A stretch of DNA of 64,000 nucleotides from Sphingomonas sp. QA11 (GCF_028473665.1 NZ_CP098774.1:806001-870000), one strand, 5' to 3'. Shown: positions 16,882-25,708, counted from the first letter of the stretch. The notes: generated from the letters alone by a model not told the origin. Program-made: numbers and translations.

Positions 16882-18171
16882 TCAATCGCAGGCAAGATGC
16901 AGCTTCTGCGCCAGCCACGCCGAGATCAGGCACATGCCGGCGACCACGAACAGCATGTTGTCGGGCGTTACGCCGAGTGCCGAGGCGCCCAGCACCAATA
17001 AGGTGCCGACCACCATCGCGCCCGAATTGACGACATTGTTCGCCGCGACGGTGCGCGCCGTCTGGTCCTTGGTCACGGTAGTCGTGAGGAAGGTATAGAG
17101 AGGCACCACGAACATGCCGCCGGTAATCGCGATTCCCATCAGCACCAGCACGAGCGGGATCGCGCGGGGAATCTGGAAGAAGCCGACCCAGTCGTACAGC
17201 GTGCCCGCCGGCGCCGCCGGCCATGCGCGGATCATCAGTGAGAAGATCACGACCATGCCGCCCATCGCGATCACCGAAGCAGGCGCGTATTTCGCTGATA
17301 CCCGCCCTTTCAGCAGGGTGTTGATGACGATCGATCCGATCGCGATGCCGATGGAGAACAACGCGATCACGATGCTGGAAACGCGCGGATCGGCAGTGAG
17401 GACGTTCTTCACCAGCGGCGGGAAGGTGACGATCAGCACCGCGCCGATCGTCCAGAAGAAGCTGATCGCGCAGATCGCGAGGAACAGCCGGGGGATGTGC
17501 ATCGTAGCGTTGATCAGTCGCCACGATGCGGTGAACGGGTTGTAGTTGATCGACAGCACCGCGCCTTCACGCGGGGCCGCCGGTACCATCCTCGCGGTGA
17601 GCCAGCCGATCAGGGCGACGCAGATGCCCATGATCGCCGCTCCCTCGACCGACAGCACGCCGGCGAAAATCGTACCGAGCAGGATGGCGAGATAGGTCGC
17701 CGCCTCGACCAGGCCGGTACCGCCGAGCACTTCGTCCGTCTTCAGATGCTGCGGCAGGATCGCGTATTTAATCGGGCCGAAAAAGGTCGAGTGCGCGCCG
17801 AGGCAGAGTACCGCGCTCAGCATCAGGCCAAGTCCCAGGGTCCAGAATCCGGCTTTCGCCACCATCAATCCGGCGGCGCCGAGCAGCATGATCGCGATCT
17901 CCGCGGTCTTAACGATCCTGATGATCTTCGCCTTGTCGGTCGTGTCGGCAAGTTGCCCCGACAGGGCGGACAGAAGGAAGAAGGGAAGAATCGCCAGCCC
18001 GGTGGCGAGCGCGTTGAAGCTCTGTTCGATTTTGGGGTCGTTGAAGACCTGATAGGTCGCGAACAACACCATTGAGGTCTTGAAGAGATTGTCGTTGAAG
18101 GCACCGAGGAACTGGGTGACGAAAAGCGGCATGAACCGGCGCTCTTTCAGCAAGCCGAGCGCGTTGAGCAT
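16882..18171 (-). CDS. MFS transporter, lysophospholipid transporter (LplT)-like
   Basis: 429 residues, about 12 membrane helices. The N-terminus RRFMPLFVTQFLGAFNDNLFKTS is characteristic of LplT and of the transporter part of 2-acyl-glycerophosphoethanolamine acyltransferases; FFGPIKYAILPQHL is also typical. LplT flips lysophospholipids inward for re-acylation. No fused acyltransferase domain is present. Divergent from pgsA, which fits a role in membrane lipid homeostasis, though substrate specificity is inferred. Start at 18171 fits the family; the frame is open further upstream. Confidence 0.85.
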   Translation of the reverse strand: MLNALGLLKERRFMPLFVTQFLGAFNDNLFKTSMVLFATYQVFNDPKIEQSFNALATGLAILPFFLLSALSGQLADTTDKAKIIRIVKTAEIAIMLLGAAGLMVAKAGFWTLGLGLMLSAVLCLGAHSTFFGPIKYAILPQHLKTDEVLGGTGLVEAATYLAILLGTIFAGVLSVEGAAIMGICVALIGWLTARMVPAAPREGAVLSINYNPFTASWRLINATMHIPRLFLAICAISFFWTIGAVLIVTFPPLVKNVLTADPRVSSIVIALFSIGIAIGSIVINTLLKGRVSAKYAPASVIAMGGMVVIFSLMIRAWPAAPAGTLYDWVGFFQIPRAIPLVLVLMGIAITGGMFVVPLYTFLTTTVTKDQTARTVAANNVVNSGAMVVGTLLVLGASALGVTPDNMLFVVAGMCLISAWLAQKLHLACD

Positions 18172-18334
18172 GATGGGAAACGGCCTCACATGTGGCGAAA
18201 CAAGGGCACCGCATAGCCGACCCGGCGACGACGCAGCAACCGAATAGTCGGTGATCGGCGTCCCGTCGGCTGACACGGGCGTGTCTCCGGCCAGACTCCG
18301 GCATTGCGGGAGAGGGCGCCGGACCCTAGGATTG

Positions 18335-18892
18335 ATGGCGATGCTGACCCTGCCCAATATCCTCACCCTGTCGCGGATTCTCGCGGTGCCGCTGCTTGTC
18401 GGCTTCCTGTGGTGGCCGGCCTGGCCGGCGGGATATGCGATCGCCTTCGCGCTTTATTGTCTGATGGGGATCACCGATTATTTCGACGGCTATCTGGCCC
18501 GGTCCAAGGGGACCGTGTCGAAGCTCGGCATCTTCCTCGATCCCATCGCCGACAAGATCATGGTCGCCTCGGTGGTACTGATGCTGGTGGCGACGCGCGA
18601 TATCGCCGGCTGGTCGCTGATCGCCGGCATCATCATCCTCTTGCGCGAGATCGCGGTTTCGGGCCTGCGCGAGTTCCTGGCCCAGCTTCAGGTGTCGGTC
18701 CCGGTGTCGAAGCTCGCCAAGTGGAAGACGACGCTCCAGCTCGTCTCGCTCGGCGGGCTGATCCTTGCCGGCGCCGTGCCCGGCTGGCCCTGGCTCCAGA
18801 CCGTCAGCCTCGCGGCATTGTGGGGCGCGGCAGGGCTGACGTTGATCACCGGCTGGGACTATCTGCGGGTCGGCCTCAAGCACATGGATTGA
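18335..18892 (+). CDS. pgsA: CDP-diacylglycerol-glycerol-3-phosphate 3-phosphatidyltransferase
   Basis: 185 residues. Makes phosphatidylglycerol phosphate from CDP-diacylglycerol and glycerol-3-phosphate in the inner membrane. The CDP-alcohol phosphotransferase motif is complete: D51-G52-x2-A55-R56-x8-G65-x3-D69-x3-D73. N-terminal LPNILTLSRILAVPLL is typical of PgsA. Four to five membrane helices. ATG at 18335 or 18341 (MLTLPN) is possible. Followed at once by moaD. Confidence 0.93.
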   Translation: MAMLTLPNILTLSRILAVPLLVGFLWWPAWPAGYAIAFALYCLMGITDYFDGYLARSKGTVSKLGIFLDPIADKIMVASVVLMLVATRDIAGWSLIAGIIILLREIAVSGLREFLAQLQVSVPVSKLAKWKTTLQLVSLGGLILAGAVPGWPWLQTVSLAALWGAAGLTLITGWDYLRVGLKHMD

Positions 18893-18900
18893 GGGCCGTC

Positions 18901-19158
18901 ATGGCGATCGATCTGCTTTATTTCTCCTGGGTGCGCGAGGCGATCGGGACGAGCGCCGAAACACTCGATCCGCCCGAAGGACTGGCGCGCGTCTCCGACC
19001 TGGTCGACTGGCTCGCGACGCGCAGCGATGGCCACGCCCGGGCGCTGGCCGATCGTGGCCGGTTGCGCGCGGCGGTCGATCAGATATTCGTCGGTCTCGA
19101 TGCGCCGCTCGGGCACCCGCGCGAGGTGGCGATCTTCCCGCCGGTGACGGGCGGATGA
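18901..19158 (+). CDS. moaD: Molybdopterin synthase small subunit MoaD
   Basis: 85 residues, beta-grasp fold of the ubiquitin type. Contains DLLYFSWVREAIG at the start and ends in the essential diglycine (FPPVTGG), which is thiocarboxylated and donates sulfur to precursor Z in molybdopterin formation. Starts 8 bases after pgsA and overlaps moaE by 4 bases (ATGA), so translation is coupled with its partner. Confidence 0.93.
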   Translation: MAIDLLYFSWVREAIGTSAETLDPPEGLARVSDLVDWLATRSDGHARALADRGRLRAAVDQIFVGLDAPLGHPREVAIFPPVTGG

Positions 19159-19598
19159 TCCATGTCGCCGTCCAGCAGGAGCCGATCGACCAGGCGACGG
19201 AGTTCGCCGCAATCATGGCGGCGGGCGTTGGCGGGATCGCGACCTTTGTCGGCGTGGTGCGCGGCGACGATGGCGTCACGACACTTGAGCTCGAACATTA
19301 TCCGGCCGCGACCGAGGCAGCGTTACAGGAACTAGCGGAGGAAGCCGTGGCGCGCTGGGGCCTGTCGGCGACGAGCGTGGTGCATCGGGTAGGGCTGATG
19401 CGGCCGGGCGATCTGGTCGTCTTCGTCGGTACCGCTGCAACGCACCGGGCGGCGGCGCTTGATTCCTGCGCTTTCCTGATCGACCGGTTGAAGACGCAGG
19501 CGCCGTTCTGGAAGCGCGAGACGCGCGACGGTGAGGCACGCTGGGTAGAACCGCGCGGCAGCGACGCAGACGCCGCCGCGCGGTGGGAAGAAACCTAG
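19155..19598 (+). CDS. moaE: Molybdopterin synthase large subunit MoaE
   Basis: 147 residues. Conserved GGIATFVGVVRGDDG, LELEHYPA, VVHRVGLMRPGD and the catalytic-lysine region LKTQAPFWKRE. Forms the heterotetramer with MoaD that converts precursor Z to molybdopterin. The 4-base overlap with moaD and the convergent 4-base overlap with the fasciclin gene leave no intergenic space on either side. Confidence 0.95.
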   Translation: MIHVAVQQEPIDQATEFAAIMAAGVGGIATFVGVVRGDDGVTTLELEHYPAATEAALQELAEEAVARWGLSATSVVHRVGLMRPGDLVVFVGTAATHRAAALDSCAFLIDRLKTQAPFWKRETRDGEARWVEPRGSDADAAARWEET

Positions 19599-20209
19599 CC
19601 CAGTTTCGGCAAGAGCACGCCGTTGACGACATGCACGACGCCGTTCGACTGGCGGACGTCAGGCACTTCGACATAGCTCTTGTTGCCGTTGGCGTCGGTC
19701 AGCTGGATCGCGCCGTTGAGGTCGGTCACCGTCAGGGTTGCACCTTCTACGGTGGTCAGCGTCGTGGTGCCGCCGCCGGCGGTCATCTTCTGCTTGAGTT
19801 GCTCGAGCGTGATGATGCCCGGTACGACATGATAGGTCAGCACCTTGACCAGGGTTGCCTTGTTCTCGGGCTTCATCAGCGTATCGACCGTGCCGGCGGC
19901 CAGCCGGCCGAACGCGTCGTTGGTTGGTGCGAACACGGTGAAGGGGCCGGGGCCGGAAAGCGTCGCGTCAAGGCCGGCTGCCTTCACTGCCTTCACCAGC
20001 GTCGTCAGGTTCGGTGCCGCGGCTGCGTTCTCGGTGATCGGCTTGGCTGCGTCCATCGCCGCGCCGCCCACTGCGGGGTTGGGCGTGGCGGCGGCGGCGG
20101 CGGGAGCGGGGGCAGGGCTGTCCTGCGGGGCACGAGCCTCGGCGGCGGAAACGGCGACCATCAGCAGGCCGGACATCGCCACAACCGGAAGCTTGGTGGA
20201 AAATCTCAT
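19595..20209 (-). CDS. Secreted fasciclin-domain protein
   Basis: 204 residues. Signal peptide ending AAEARA, a Pro/Ala-rich linker (about 27-60), then one fasciclin (FAS1) domain with its conserved elements FTVFAPTNDAFGRL, YHVVPG and the C-terminal GVVHVVNGVLLP. FAS1 domains mediate adhesion or carbohydrate binding at the cell surface or in the periplasm. GGAGAG 5 bases upstream supports the start at 20209. Confidence 0.92.
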   Translation of the reverse strand: MRFSTKLPVVAMSGLLMVAVSAAEARAPQDSPAPAPAAAAATPNPAVGGAAMDAAKPITENAAAAPNLTTLVKAVKAAGLDATLSGPGPFTVFAPTNDAFGRLAAGTVDTLMKPENKATLVKVLTYHVVPGIITLEQLKQKMTAGGGTTTLTTVEGATLTVTDLNGAIQLTDANGNKSYVEVPDVRQSNGVVHVVNGVLLPKLG

Positions 20210-20310
20210 CAGTCTCTCCAGTGATATCGAATGCGCGCTCAAGGAAACGATCCAGGAGAATGCGCACGACAAGATACGGTCCGGCGGCCGAATGGTTTCA
20301 TGGCCGCAGG

Positions 20311-21210
20311 CTACTGCGCTTCGGCAAGTACCTCGGCGAGCAGGTGGAAATCCTTTTCGCGGGGCGACGCACGACGCCAGACAAGCGCGATGCGACGTGC
20401 AGGATTTGCGGCGTCCAGTGGCCGCGCCGTAAGTCCGGTATGGTCGAGGATGCCCGCCTTGAGCGCCATTTCCGGCAGCATCGTCACGCCCAGGCCATTG
20501 TCGACCATCTGGACGATGGTGTGGAGCGAGGTGCCGAGCATCGTCGCCTCGGCGCGCAACTCGGGCCGGTTGCAGGCGGCCAGCGCGTGATCCTTCAGGC
20601 AATGCCCGTCTTCGAGCAGCAGCAGCCGGTCCTCGTCGATATCGTTGGCCTGCATCGCGCTCGTCGCGCTGCCGATCTCGCCTTCGGGCCCTGCGACGAA
20701 CAGCCGGTCGTCGAACAGGAACTGCGACGCGACCTCGCCACAGGCATAGGGCAGGGCGAGCAGCACGCAATCGGTGCGGCCGTTATGCAGGCCCTCGCAG
20801 GCGGCGGCGCTCGGTTCCTCGCGCAGGAACAGCTTCAGGTCGGGATAATCGCGTCGCAACCGGGGCAGGATTCGCGGCAGCATGAAGGGAGCGATCGTCG
20901 GGATCACGCTCATCCGCATCTCGCCCGACAGGGGGCGTCCGGCGGCGCGGGCGAGGTCGCCCAGTTCCTCCGCCTCGCGCAGCACCCGCCGCGCCTTGTC
21001 GGCGATTCGGTCGCCCAGCGGCGTGAAGCGGACGACGCGGCGGGTGCGTTCCACCAGGGTGACGCCTATCAGCGTTTCAAGTTCGCGGATGCCGGCGGAC
21101 AGAGTCGACTGGGTAACGAAGCACGCCTCCGCCGCCCGCCCGAAATGTCCATGGTCCTGCAACGCGACCAGATATTGGAGCTGCTTCAGCGTAGGTAGAT
21201 AGGTGGCCAT
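20311..21210 (-). CDS. oxyR: LysR-type peroxide regulator OxyR
   Basis: 299 residues. N-terminal winged HTH (LKQLQYLVALQDHGHFGRAAEACFVTQSTLSAGI) and substrate-binding-like domain. Cys204 and Cys213 in GHCLKDHALAAC correspond to the two redox cysteines of E. coli OxyR (Cys199/Cys208), which form a disulfide on peroxide exposure. Divergent from ahpC-ahpD, the expected targets, with 144 bases between them containing an interrupted dyad. Confidence 0.93.
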   Translation of the reverse strand: MATYLPTLKQLQYLVALQDHGHFGRAAEACFVTQSTLSAGIRELETLIGVTLVERTRRVVRFTPLGDRIADKARRVLREAEELGDLARAAGRPLSGEMRMSVIPTIAPFMLPRILPRLRRDYPDLKLFLREEPSAAACEGLHNGRTDCVLLALPYACGEVASQFLFDDRLFVAGPEGEIGSATSAMQANDIDEDRLLLLEDGHCLKDHALAACNRPELRAEATMLGTSLHTIVQMVDNGLGVTMLPEMALKAGILDHTGLTARPLDAANPARRIALVWRRASPREKDFHLLAEVLAEAQ

Positions 21211-21221
21211 AATCGCCTCAC

Positions 21222-21256
21222 TCGATCAACGGTACCTAAATAACCTGTTGGATCGA
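21222..21256. promoter_or_regulatory. Interrupted dyad in the oxyR-ahpC intergenic region
   Basis: TCGATC-AAC (from 21222) and GTTG-GATCGA (to 21256) form imperfect outer arms; inside them GGTA (21231) and TAACC (21241) repeat the symmetry. About 35 bases centred between the divergent genes, the expected place for an OxyR site, but it is not a clean match to the E. coli ATAG-based consensus. Confidence 0.3.
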
Positions 21257-21354
21257 TCAAATGCCAGCCTTATATGCAGCGCAGCACAGACGGCGAATCA
21301 ATCGCCGCGTCGCGAGGATGCCGAAGGCCGACCCATTCCTTGAGGAGGCCACCA

Positions 21355-21897
21355 ATGCTTACCGTCGGAGACAAGCTCCCCGAATTCACCGTTCCCGTCC
21401 AGCAGGGCACCGACGCGCTGCCCGCCGGCGAGACGCTCAGCCACGACGCATTCCCCGGCCGCTGGAAGGTCCTGTTCTACTGGCCGAAGGACTTCACCTT
21501 CGTCTGCCCGACCGAGATCGTCGGCTATGCAGCGCTCAAGGACGATTTTGCCGATCGTGACGCCGTGCTGATCGGGGCCTCGACCGATACCGCGCACGTC
21601 CATCTCGCCTGGCGCAAGTCGGATCCGGATCTGGCCGCTGCCGATTTCCCCTGGCTGGCTGATAACGGCGCGGTGCTCGCGTCGAAGCTCGGTATCCTCG
21701 ACGCGAACGAACATGTCGCCTATCGCGCGACCTTCATCATCGACCCGGACAATGTGATCCAGGCGGTGCAGGTCAATGGCCTGAACGTCGGCCGCAACCC
21801 CGCCGAGACGCTCCGCGTGCTCGACGCGCTGCAGACCGACGAGCTCTGCCCCTGCAACTGGAACAAGGGCGATGACGTCCTCCAGGTCGCTGCCTGA
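21355..21897 (+). CDS. ahpC: Alkyl hydroperoxide reductase / peroxiredoxin AhpC
   Basis: 180 residues. Peroxidatic Cys51 in FTFVCPTE. The C-terminal CPC (Cys165, Cys167) in DELCPCNWNKG provides the resolving cysteine, as in AhpC reduced by AhpD. Reduces hydrogen peroxide and organic peroxides in the cytoplasm. GAGGAGG 8 bases upstream supports the start. Divergent from oxyR, followed by ahpD after a repeat-containing gap. Confidence 0.95.
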   Translation: MLTVGDKLPEFTVPVQQGTDALPAGETLSHDAFPGRWKVLFYWPKDFTFVCPTEIVGYAALKDDFADRDAVLIGASTDTAHVHLAWRKSDPDLAAADFPWLADNGAVLASKLGILDANEHVAYRATFIIDPDNVIQAVQVNGLNVGRNPAETLRVLDALQTDELCPCNWNKGDDVLQVAA

Positions 21898-21904
21898 GAA
21901 GATT

Positions 21905-22006
21905 CCCCTCCCGCATTGCGGGAGGGGCTAGGGGAGGGCGTGTCCGCAAGCGGCGCGCCCTCTTTTTGACAGGCCCTCCTCCGACCCCTCCCGCAAGCGG
22001 GCGGGG
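21905..22006. repeat. Intergenic palindromic repeat between ahpC and ahpD
   Basis: Two GC-rich hairpins: CCCCTCCCGC-ATT-GCGGGAGGGG (21905-21927, perfect) and CCCCTCCCGC-AA-GCGGGCGGGG (21985-22006, one mismatch), separated by a segment with its own inverted symmetry (GGGGAGGGC ... GCCCTCCTCC). A third copy lies after ahpD. It resembles the REP-like elements scattered in sphingomonad genomes. Confidence 0.7.
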
Positions 22007-22036
22007 AGGAGAAACGAGGGTGAAGAAGGACATGAC

Positions 22037-22558
22037 ATGTCGCTCAAGGAATTCGCGGGCACCTTGCCCGATTTCGCCAAGGATATCCGCCTGAACGTCG
22101 GGTCGCTGCTCAATGAGGCACACTTGCCCGATCAGCAGAAATACGGCCTGCTGCTTACCTGCGCGCATGGCTCGGGCTACAAGCCGCTGGTCGACGCGAC
22201 CGAGGCCGAAGTGGCCGGGAAGCTGTCGCCCGAGGCAGCCAATGCGGCGCGCGCGGCTGCGGCGGTGATGGCGATGAACAATGTCTATTACCGGTTCACC
22301 CATCTGGCCGGAAACCAGGAATATCGCACCATGCCGGCCAAGCTGCGCATGAACGTGATCGGCGCGCCGGGCATCGACAAGGTCGATTTCGAGCTGTTCA
22401 GCCTCGCCGTTTCGGCGATGAATGGCTGCGGCATGTGCATCGACGCGCATGAGAATGTGTTGAAGAAGGCCGGCGCCACCGCCGAGGCGATCCAGACCGC
22501 GGTGCGTATCGGTGCCGTGATGAAAGCAGTCGCGACGGTGCATGCGGCGCTGAACTGA
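22037..22558 (+). CDS. ahpD: Alkylhydroperoxidase AhpD
   Basis: 173 residues, carboxymuconolactone-decarboxylase fold. The catalytic motif Cys131-x2-Cys134-x3-His138 in NGCGMCIDAHE is intact. AhpD reduces AhpC through its disulfide and is in turn reduced through a lipoamide system. Partner of ahpC just upstream; probably one OxyR-controlled unit. Confidence 0.93.
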   Translation: MSLKEFAGTLPDFAKDIRLNVGSLLNEAHLPDQQKYGLLLTCAHGSGYKPLVDATEAEVAGKLSPEAANAARAAAAVMAMNNVYYRFTHLAGNQEYRTMPAKLRMNVIGAPGIDKVDFELFSLAVSAMNGCGMCIDAHENVLKKAGATAEAIQTAVRIGAVMKAVATVHAALN

Positions 22559-22566
22559 GCTCTTTG

Positions 22567-22588
22567 CCCCTCCCGCTTGCGGGAGGGG
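22567..22588. repeat. Hairpin copy of the ahpC-ahpD repeat after ahpD
   Basis: CCCCTCCCGC-TT-GCGGGAGGGG, perfect 10-base arms; the same unit as at 21905. It sits between the convergent ahpD and the TauE/SafE gene and could also end transcription. Confidence 0.6.
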
Positions 22589-22606
22589 AGCAGAGGGGGA
22601 AGACTT

Positions 22607-23377
22607 CTACTTCATCACCGCCGACCAGATCGTATAGGCGCTCGTCACCGTCAGCAGCACGCCGACCAACCCCATCAGCAACCTTGCCGGCACCCGTTTG
22701 GCCAGCAGCCCACCGAACGGCGCGGCGATCAGCCCGCCGATCAGCAGCCCCACCGTCTGCAGGGTGAAGGCGGCGAATCCCATGGTGGCGATGAAGGTGG
22801 CGGAGATCGTCGCGGTCAGGAAGAATTCGGATGTGTTGACCGTGCCGATCGTGCTGCGCGGGCTCGCGCCCTGGACGAGCAGGTTGGAGGTGACGACCGG
22901 TCCCCAGCCACCTCCGCCCGCCGCATCCAGGAACCCGCCGACCAGCCCGAGAGGCTCGATGATCTTGGGCTCGCGCGGTTCAACCCGGCCGCGCCAGGCG
23001 CGGTACAGCAGGTACAGGCCGATCGAGGCGAGATAGGCCATCACGAACGGCTTCGCGACCGAGGCATCGAGGTTGCTCAGCACATAGGCGCCGAGCACGC
23101 CGCCGATCACGCCCGGGATCACCAGCCTGCGGAACAGCTTCCAGTTGACGTTCTTGTGAAGGATATGGCTCGTTCCCGACGCGGCGGTAGTGAAGGTTTC
23201 CACTGCGTGCACGCTGGCCGAGGCGACGGCGGGAGACAGGCCGAGAAAGCTCACCAGCAGCGTATTGTTGATCACGCCGAACGCCATGCCAAGAGCCCCG
23301 TCGATCATCTGGGCGGCGAAGCCGACCACGATGAAGGGCAGGACCGCCTCTACGGTGGCGAGCGAAATGTCGAACAT
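22607..23377 (-). CDS. TauE/SafE-family (TSUP) membrane permease
   Basis: 256 residues, about eight membrane helices. Family signatures GFAAQMIDGALGMAFGVINNTLL near the start and GGGWGPVVTSNLLVQG in the middle. TSUP proteins carry sulfite, sulfoacetate, thiosulfate or related anions. Divergent from cysE (serine acetyltransferase) across 157 bases, which supports a role in sulfur assimilation; direction and substrate are not decided by sequence. Confidence 0.88.
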   Translation of the reverse strand: MFDISLATVEAVLPFIVVGFAAQMIDGALGMAFGVINNTLLVSFLGLSPAVASASVHAVETFTTAASGTSHILHKNVNWKLFRRLVIPGVIGGVLGAYVLSNLDASVAKPFVMAYLASIGLYLLYRAWRGRVEPREPKIIEPLGLVGGFLDAAGGGGWGPVVTSNLLVQGASPRSTIGTVNTSEFFLTATISATFIATMGFAAFTLQTVGLLIGGLIAAPFGGLLAKRVPARLLMGLVGVLLTVTSAYTIWSAVMK

Positions 23378-23534
23378 CTGGCAAAACTCTCCACGACCGA
23401 TTTGCGTCGAATTCGCCTGTCTGGTGAAATCCTACAAGCAAGATAGGGTTTATGCGGCGAAAGTTAGCGACCAGCCGGTCCTTTAATTCGCTGGAATGAG
23501 CGCCTAGATATCGCCCCAGAAAAGGGGACGCGAG

Positions 23535-24227
23535 ATGATGGAGCGGATGTTCGCCTATCTCGATTCGATCAAGGCGCGCGATCCCGCGCCGCGGTCTCGG
23601 CTGGAGGTTCTGACCTATCCCGGCGTGTGGGCGCTTGTCTGGCATCGACTCGCCCACCGGCTGTACGGTGCGCGTTTCTATTTCCTCGCGCGGCTGGTAA
23701 ACCATTTCTCCCGCGCCTGGACTGCGATCGACATTCATCCCGGGGCGAAGATCGGCCGCAATTTCTTCATCGACCATGGCTTCGTGGTGATCGGCGAGAC
23801 GGCGGAGATCGGCGACAACGTCACCATCTACCAATGTGTCACGCTTGGCGGCACCAGCCCCGACAACGGCGTGGCCGGCAAGCGCCACCCGACGATCCTC
23901 GAAGGCGCGATCATCGGGTCGGGCGCCCAGGTGCTCGGACCGATCACTGTCGGCCGCGGTTCGCGCATCGGCGCTAATGCCGTGGTGACGCGCGATGTAG
24001 CCGAGGGCGCGGTGATGGTCGGCATTCCGGCCCGTGCGACGATGGTCGAGGGCGGGCAGAAACCGCAGGAATTCCTCGCTTATGGCACGCCCTGCAGCGA
24101 CATGTTCGATCCGCAGACGCAGAAGGTCGAACTGCTTCGCTGCGAGCTGGAGACCATACGGAAGCGGCTGGATACGCTGCTCGCCGAGTCCGAACCCAAG
24201 CGCAAGAACGTGCGCGACCGTGCCTGA
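23535..24227 (+). CDS. cysE: Serine O-acetyltransferase CysE
   Basis: 230 residues. Left-handed beta-helix acyltransferase: IDIHPGAKIGRNFFIDHGFVVIGET, NVTIYQCVTLGG, KRHPTILEGAIIGSGA. Acetylates serine with acetyl-CoA as the committed step to cysteine. The conserved histidines in DIHPG and DHG are present. It has the short N-terminal helix of the epsilon-type bacterial enzymes. ATG at 23535 or 23538. Confidence 0.9.
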   Translation: MMERMFAYLDSIKARDPAPRSRLEVLTYPGVWALVWHRLAHRLYGARFYFLARLVNHFSRAWTAIDIHPGAKIGRNFFIDHGFVVIGETAEIGDNVTIYQCVTLGGTSPDNGVAGKRHPTILEGAIIGSGAQVLGPITVGRGSRIGANAVVTRDVAEGAVMVGIPARATMVEGGQKPQEFLAYGTPCSDMFDPQTQKVELLRCELETIRKRLDTLLAESEPKRKNVRDRA

Positions 24228-24248
24228 CGGCCTGGTGGCGGAGGCCTG

Positions 24249-24593
24249 ATGGGGACGGTAACCCCTTTTCCGCTGCCACTGGGGCGTGCAGTCCAGGTCG
24301 GTTTCGAACGCCTCGAACTCAACCGCATCCTCGATCTCTATGGCCGGATGGTGTCGGCCGGGCATTGGCGCGACTATGCGATCGAACTTGGCCGCGACGC
24401 GGCGGTGTTCGCCGCCTTTCGCCGCGCGGCGGAGCGGCCCGAATACCGCATCGAGAAGCATCCGGCCTTGCGCCATCGTCAGGGGATGTGGGCGCTGGTC
24501 AACGAGGCTGGCGTGGTGCTGAAGCGTGGGCATGAACTCGCCCCAGTGCTGGCGCCGCTCGAGCGCCGGCTGATGAAGCTCGTCGATCAATAG
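24249..24593 (+). CDS. DUF2794 family protein
   Basis: 114 residues. Matches the pattern of the alphaproteobacterial DUF2794 family: FERLELNRILDLYGRMVSAG, DYAIELGRDAAVFAAFRR, RPEYRIEK. Soluble, no signal peptide. Function unknown. 21 bases after cysE, so probably cotranscribed. Confidence 0.85.
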   Translation: MGTVTPFPLPLGRAVQVGFERLELNRILDLYGRMVSAGHWRDYAIELGRDAAVFAAFRRAAERPEYRIEKHPALRHRQGMWALVNEAGVVLKRGHELAPVLAPLERRLMKLVDQ

Positions 24594-24599
24594 GCAAAA

Positions 24600-24628
24600 C
24601 CCCCGGCGACCCGATGGACGGCCGGGGG
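24600..24628. terminator. Hairpin between convergent genes
   Basis: CCCCCGGC and GCCGGGGG arms (8 bases) with a 13-base loop, just past the stop of the DUF2794 gene and before the stop of the convergent membrane-protein gene. No T-tract on the plus strand; on the minus strand it is followed by GTTTTG. Confidence 0.45.
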
Positions 24629-24654
24629 GCAGGTTCTCGCCGATATGGATCGTG

Positions 24655-25686
24655 TCAGGCGGCCGACATCGATCCTACCGGCGGAAGGCGCTCGCTCAGA
24701 TTGCCCAGCGTGCCGACCACGAGACGGCGCATCGGATGCCAGAAGGCCGAGAGCGTCAGGAGTGTCGATCCGATCGCCAACGCTGTGAAGGCCCAGGCCA
24801 GTTCGACCGCCCCGGCCCTGTAGAACAGCACGTACATTGCGTAGAGCACATAGGCGAGGCTCGAGACGAGCAGCGCGCGCCTGTCGACCGCCAGCGCCAC
24901 GAAGGCGAAGACGAGATAGAGCGCGAGCACGATTGCCGCGAGGTTAAGCGCAATCGTCTCATTGAACACGCCGAGCATGTGGAACACCGGATGAGCGATC
25001 AGCGGTGCCGCAGCAAGGTGAAGCCAGAAGGCGACGTCCGAGCGGCGGGTGCGGCGCTCCCGGTCGGACACGTCCCACCACATCGCCAGCGCGAACACCG
25101 CGAGACCGCCGGCGAATAGGATCGGATAGATCGCATCCCGTGCCGCCGGGATTGCAGCGACGGTCAGCCCAACCGCGACGGCGACCAGTGCGGCGGCACC
25201 CGCCGCAACGGTGATCGGGACCATGAATCGCTTCCAGTGAAGCCAGGCCGCGCCCGCCGTGACAAGGGCGATGCTAGCGCCGATGACGGCGTTGGTGCGA
25301 TCCGAGAGATCGGGATCGATCTCGACCAGCACACCGACAAGCGTGGCGGCGACGCCGCCGACGAACGCGATCAGCAAAAGGATGCTGGGCAGGGCCATGC
25401 GCCGTTGCCGCGTAAAATATTCGGCGAGGCCCCAGGCGGCGATCGCCACCAGGGCGCCTGCGAGGGGTGTCGTGATCGACTGGCCGATCCACGCCAGCGC
25501 GACCAGCACCAGCCCGACCGCGATGGCCACGAAGATATCATTGAACCCGCTCAGGAGCCTGAAATGCTCCTCGTCCACCGCTGGCGCCGCATGGCTCCTT
25601 GCGACGTGATTGCGCAGGGCGCGGGCGGCGTCGCGGGAGATCGCCCCGGCCGCCACCGCGTCGTCGAGATCGCTTTCGCTGTACAT
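24655..25686 (-). CDS. DUF2157-like polytopic membrane protein
   Basis: 343 residues. A short soluble N-terminus (YSESDLDDAVAAGAISRDAARALRNHV), as in DUF2157 proteins, is followed by about ten hydrophobic helices. Function unknown. AGGAGG 7 bases upstream fixes the start at 25686. The gene has its own promoter overlapped by a perfect 12-base palindrome, so it is probably tightly controlled. There is no regulator gene beside it. Confidence 0.75.
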   Translation of the reverse strand: MYSESDLDDAVAAGAISRDAARALRNHVARSHAAPAVDEEHFRLLSGFNDIFVAIAVGLVLVALAWIGQSITTPLAGALVAIAAWGLAEYFTRQRRMALPSILLLIAFVGGVAATLVGVLVEIDPDLSDRTNAVIGASIALVTAGAAWLHWKRFMVPITVAAGAAALVAVAVGLTVAAIPAARDAIYPILFAGGLAVFALAMWWDVSDRERRTRRSDVAFWLHLAAAPLIAHPVFHMLGVFNETIALNLAAIVLALYLVFAFVALAVDRRALLVSSLAYVLYAMYVLFYRAGAVELAWAFTALAIGSTLLTLSAFWHPMRRLVVGTLGNLSERLPPVGSMSAA

Positions 25687-25708
25687 GGCATTCTCCTCCT
25701 GTCGGGAA

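Noticed and set aside
22980..24590. 536-codon minus-strand frame overlapping the TauE/SafE gene, cysE and the DUF2794 gene
   Set aside because: It covers three genes with clear family patterns; shadow frame.
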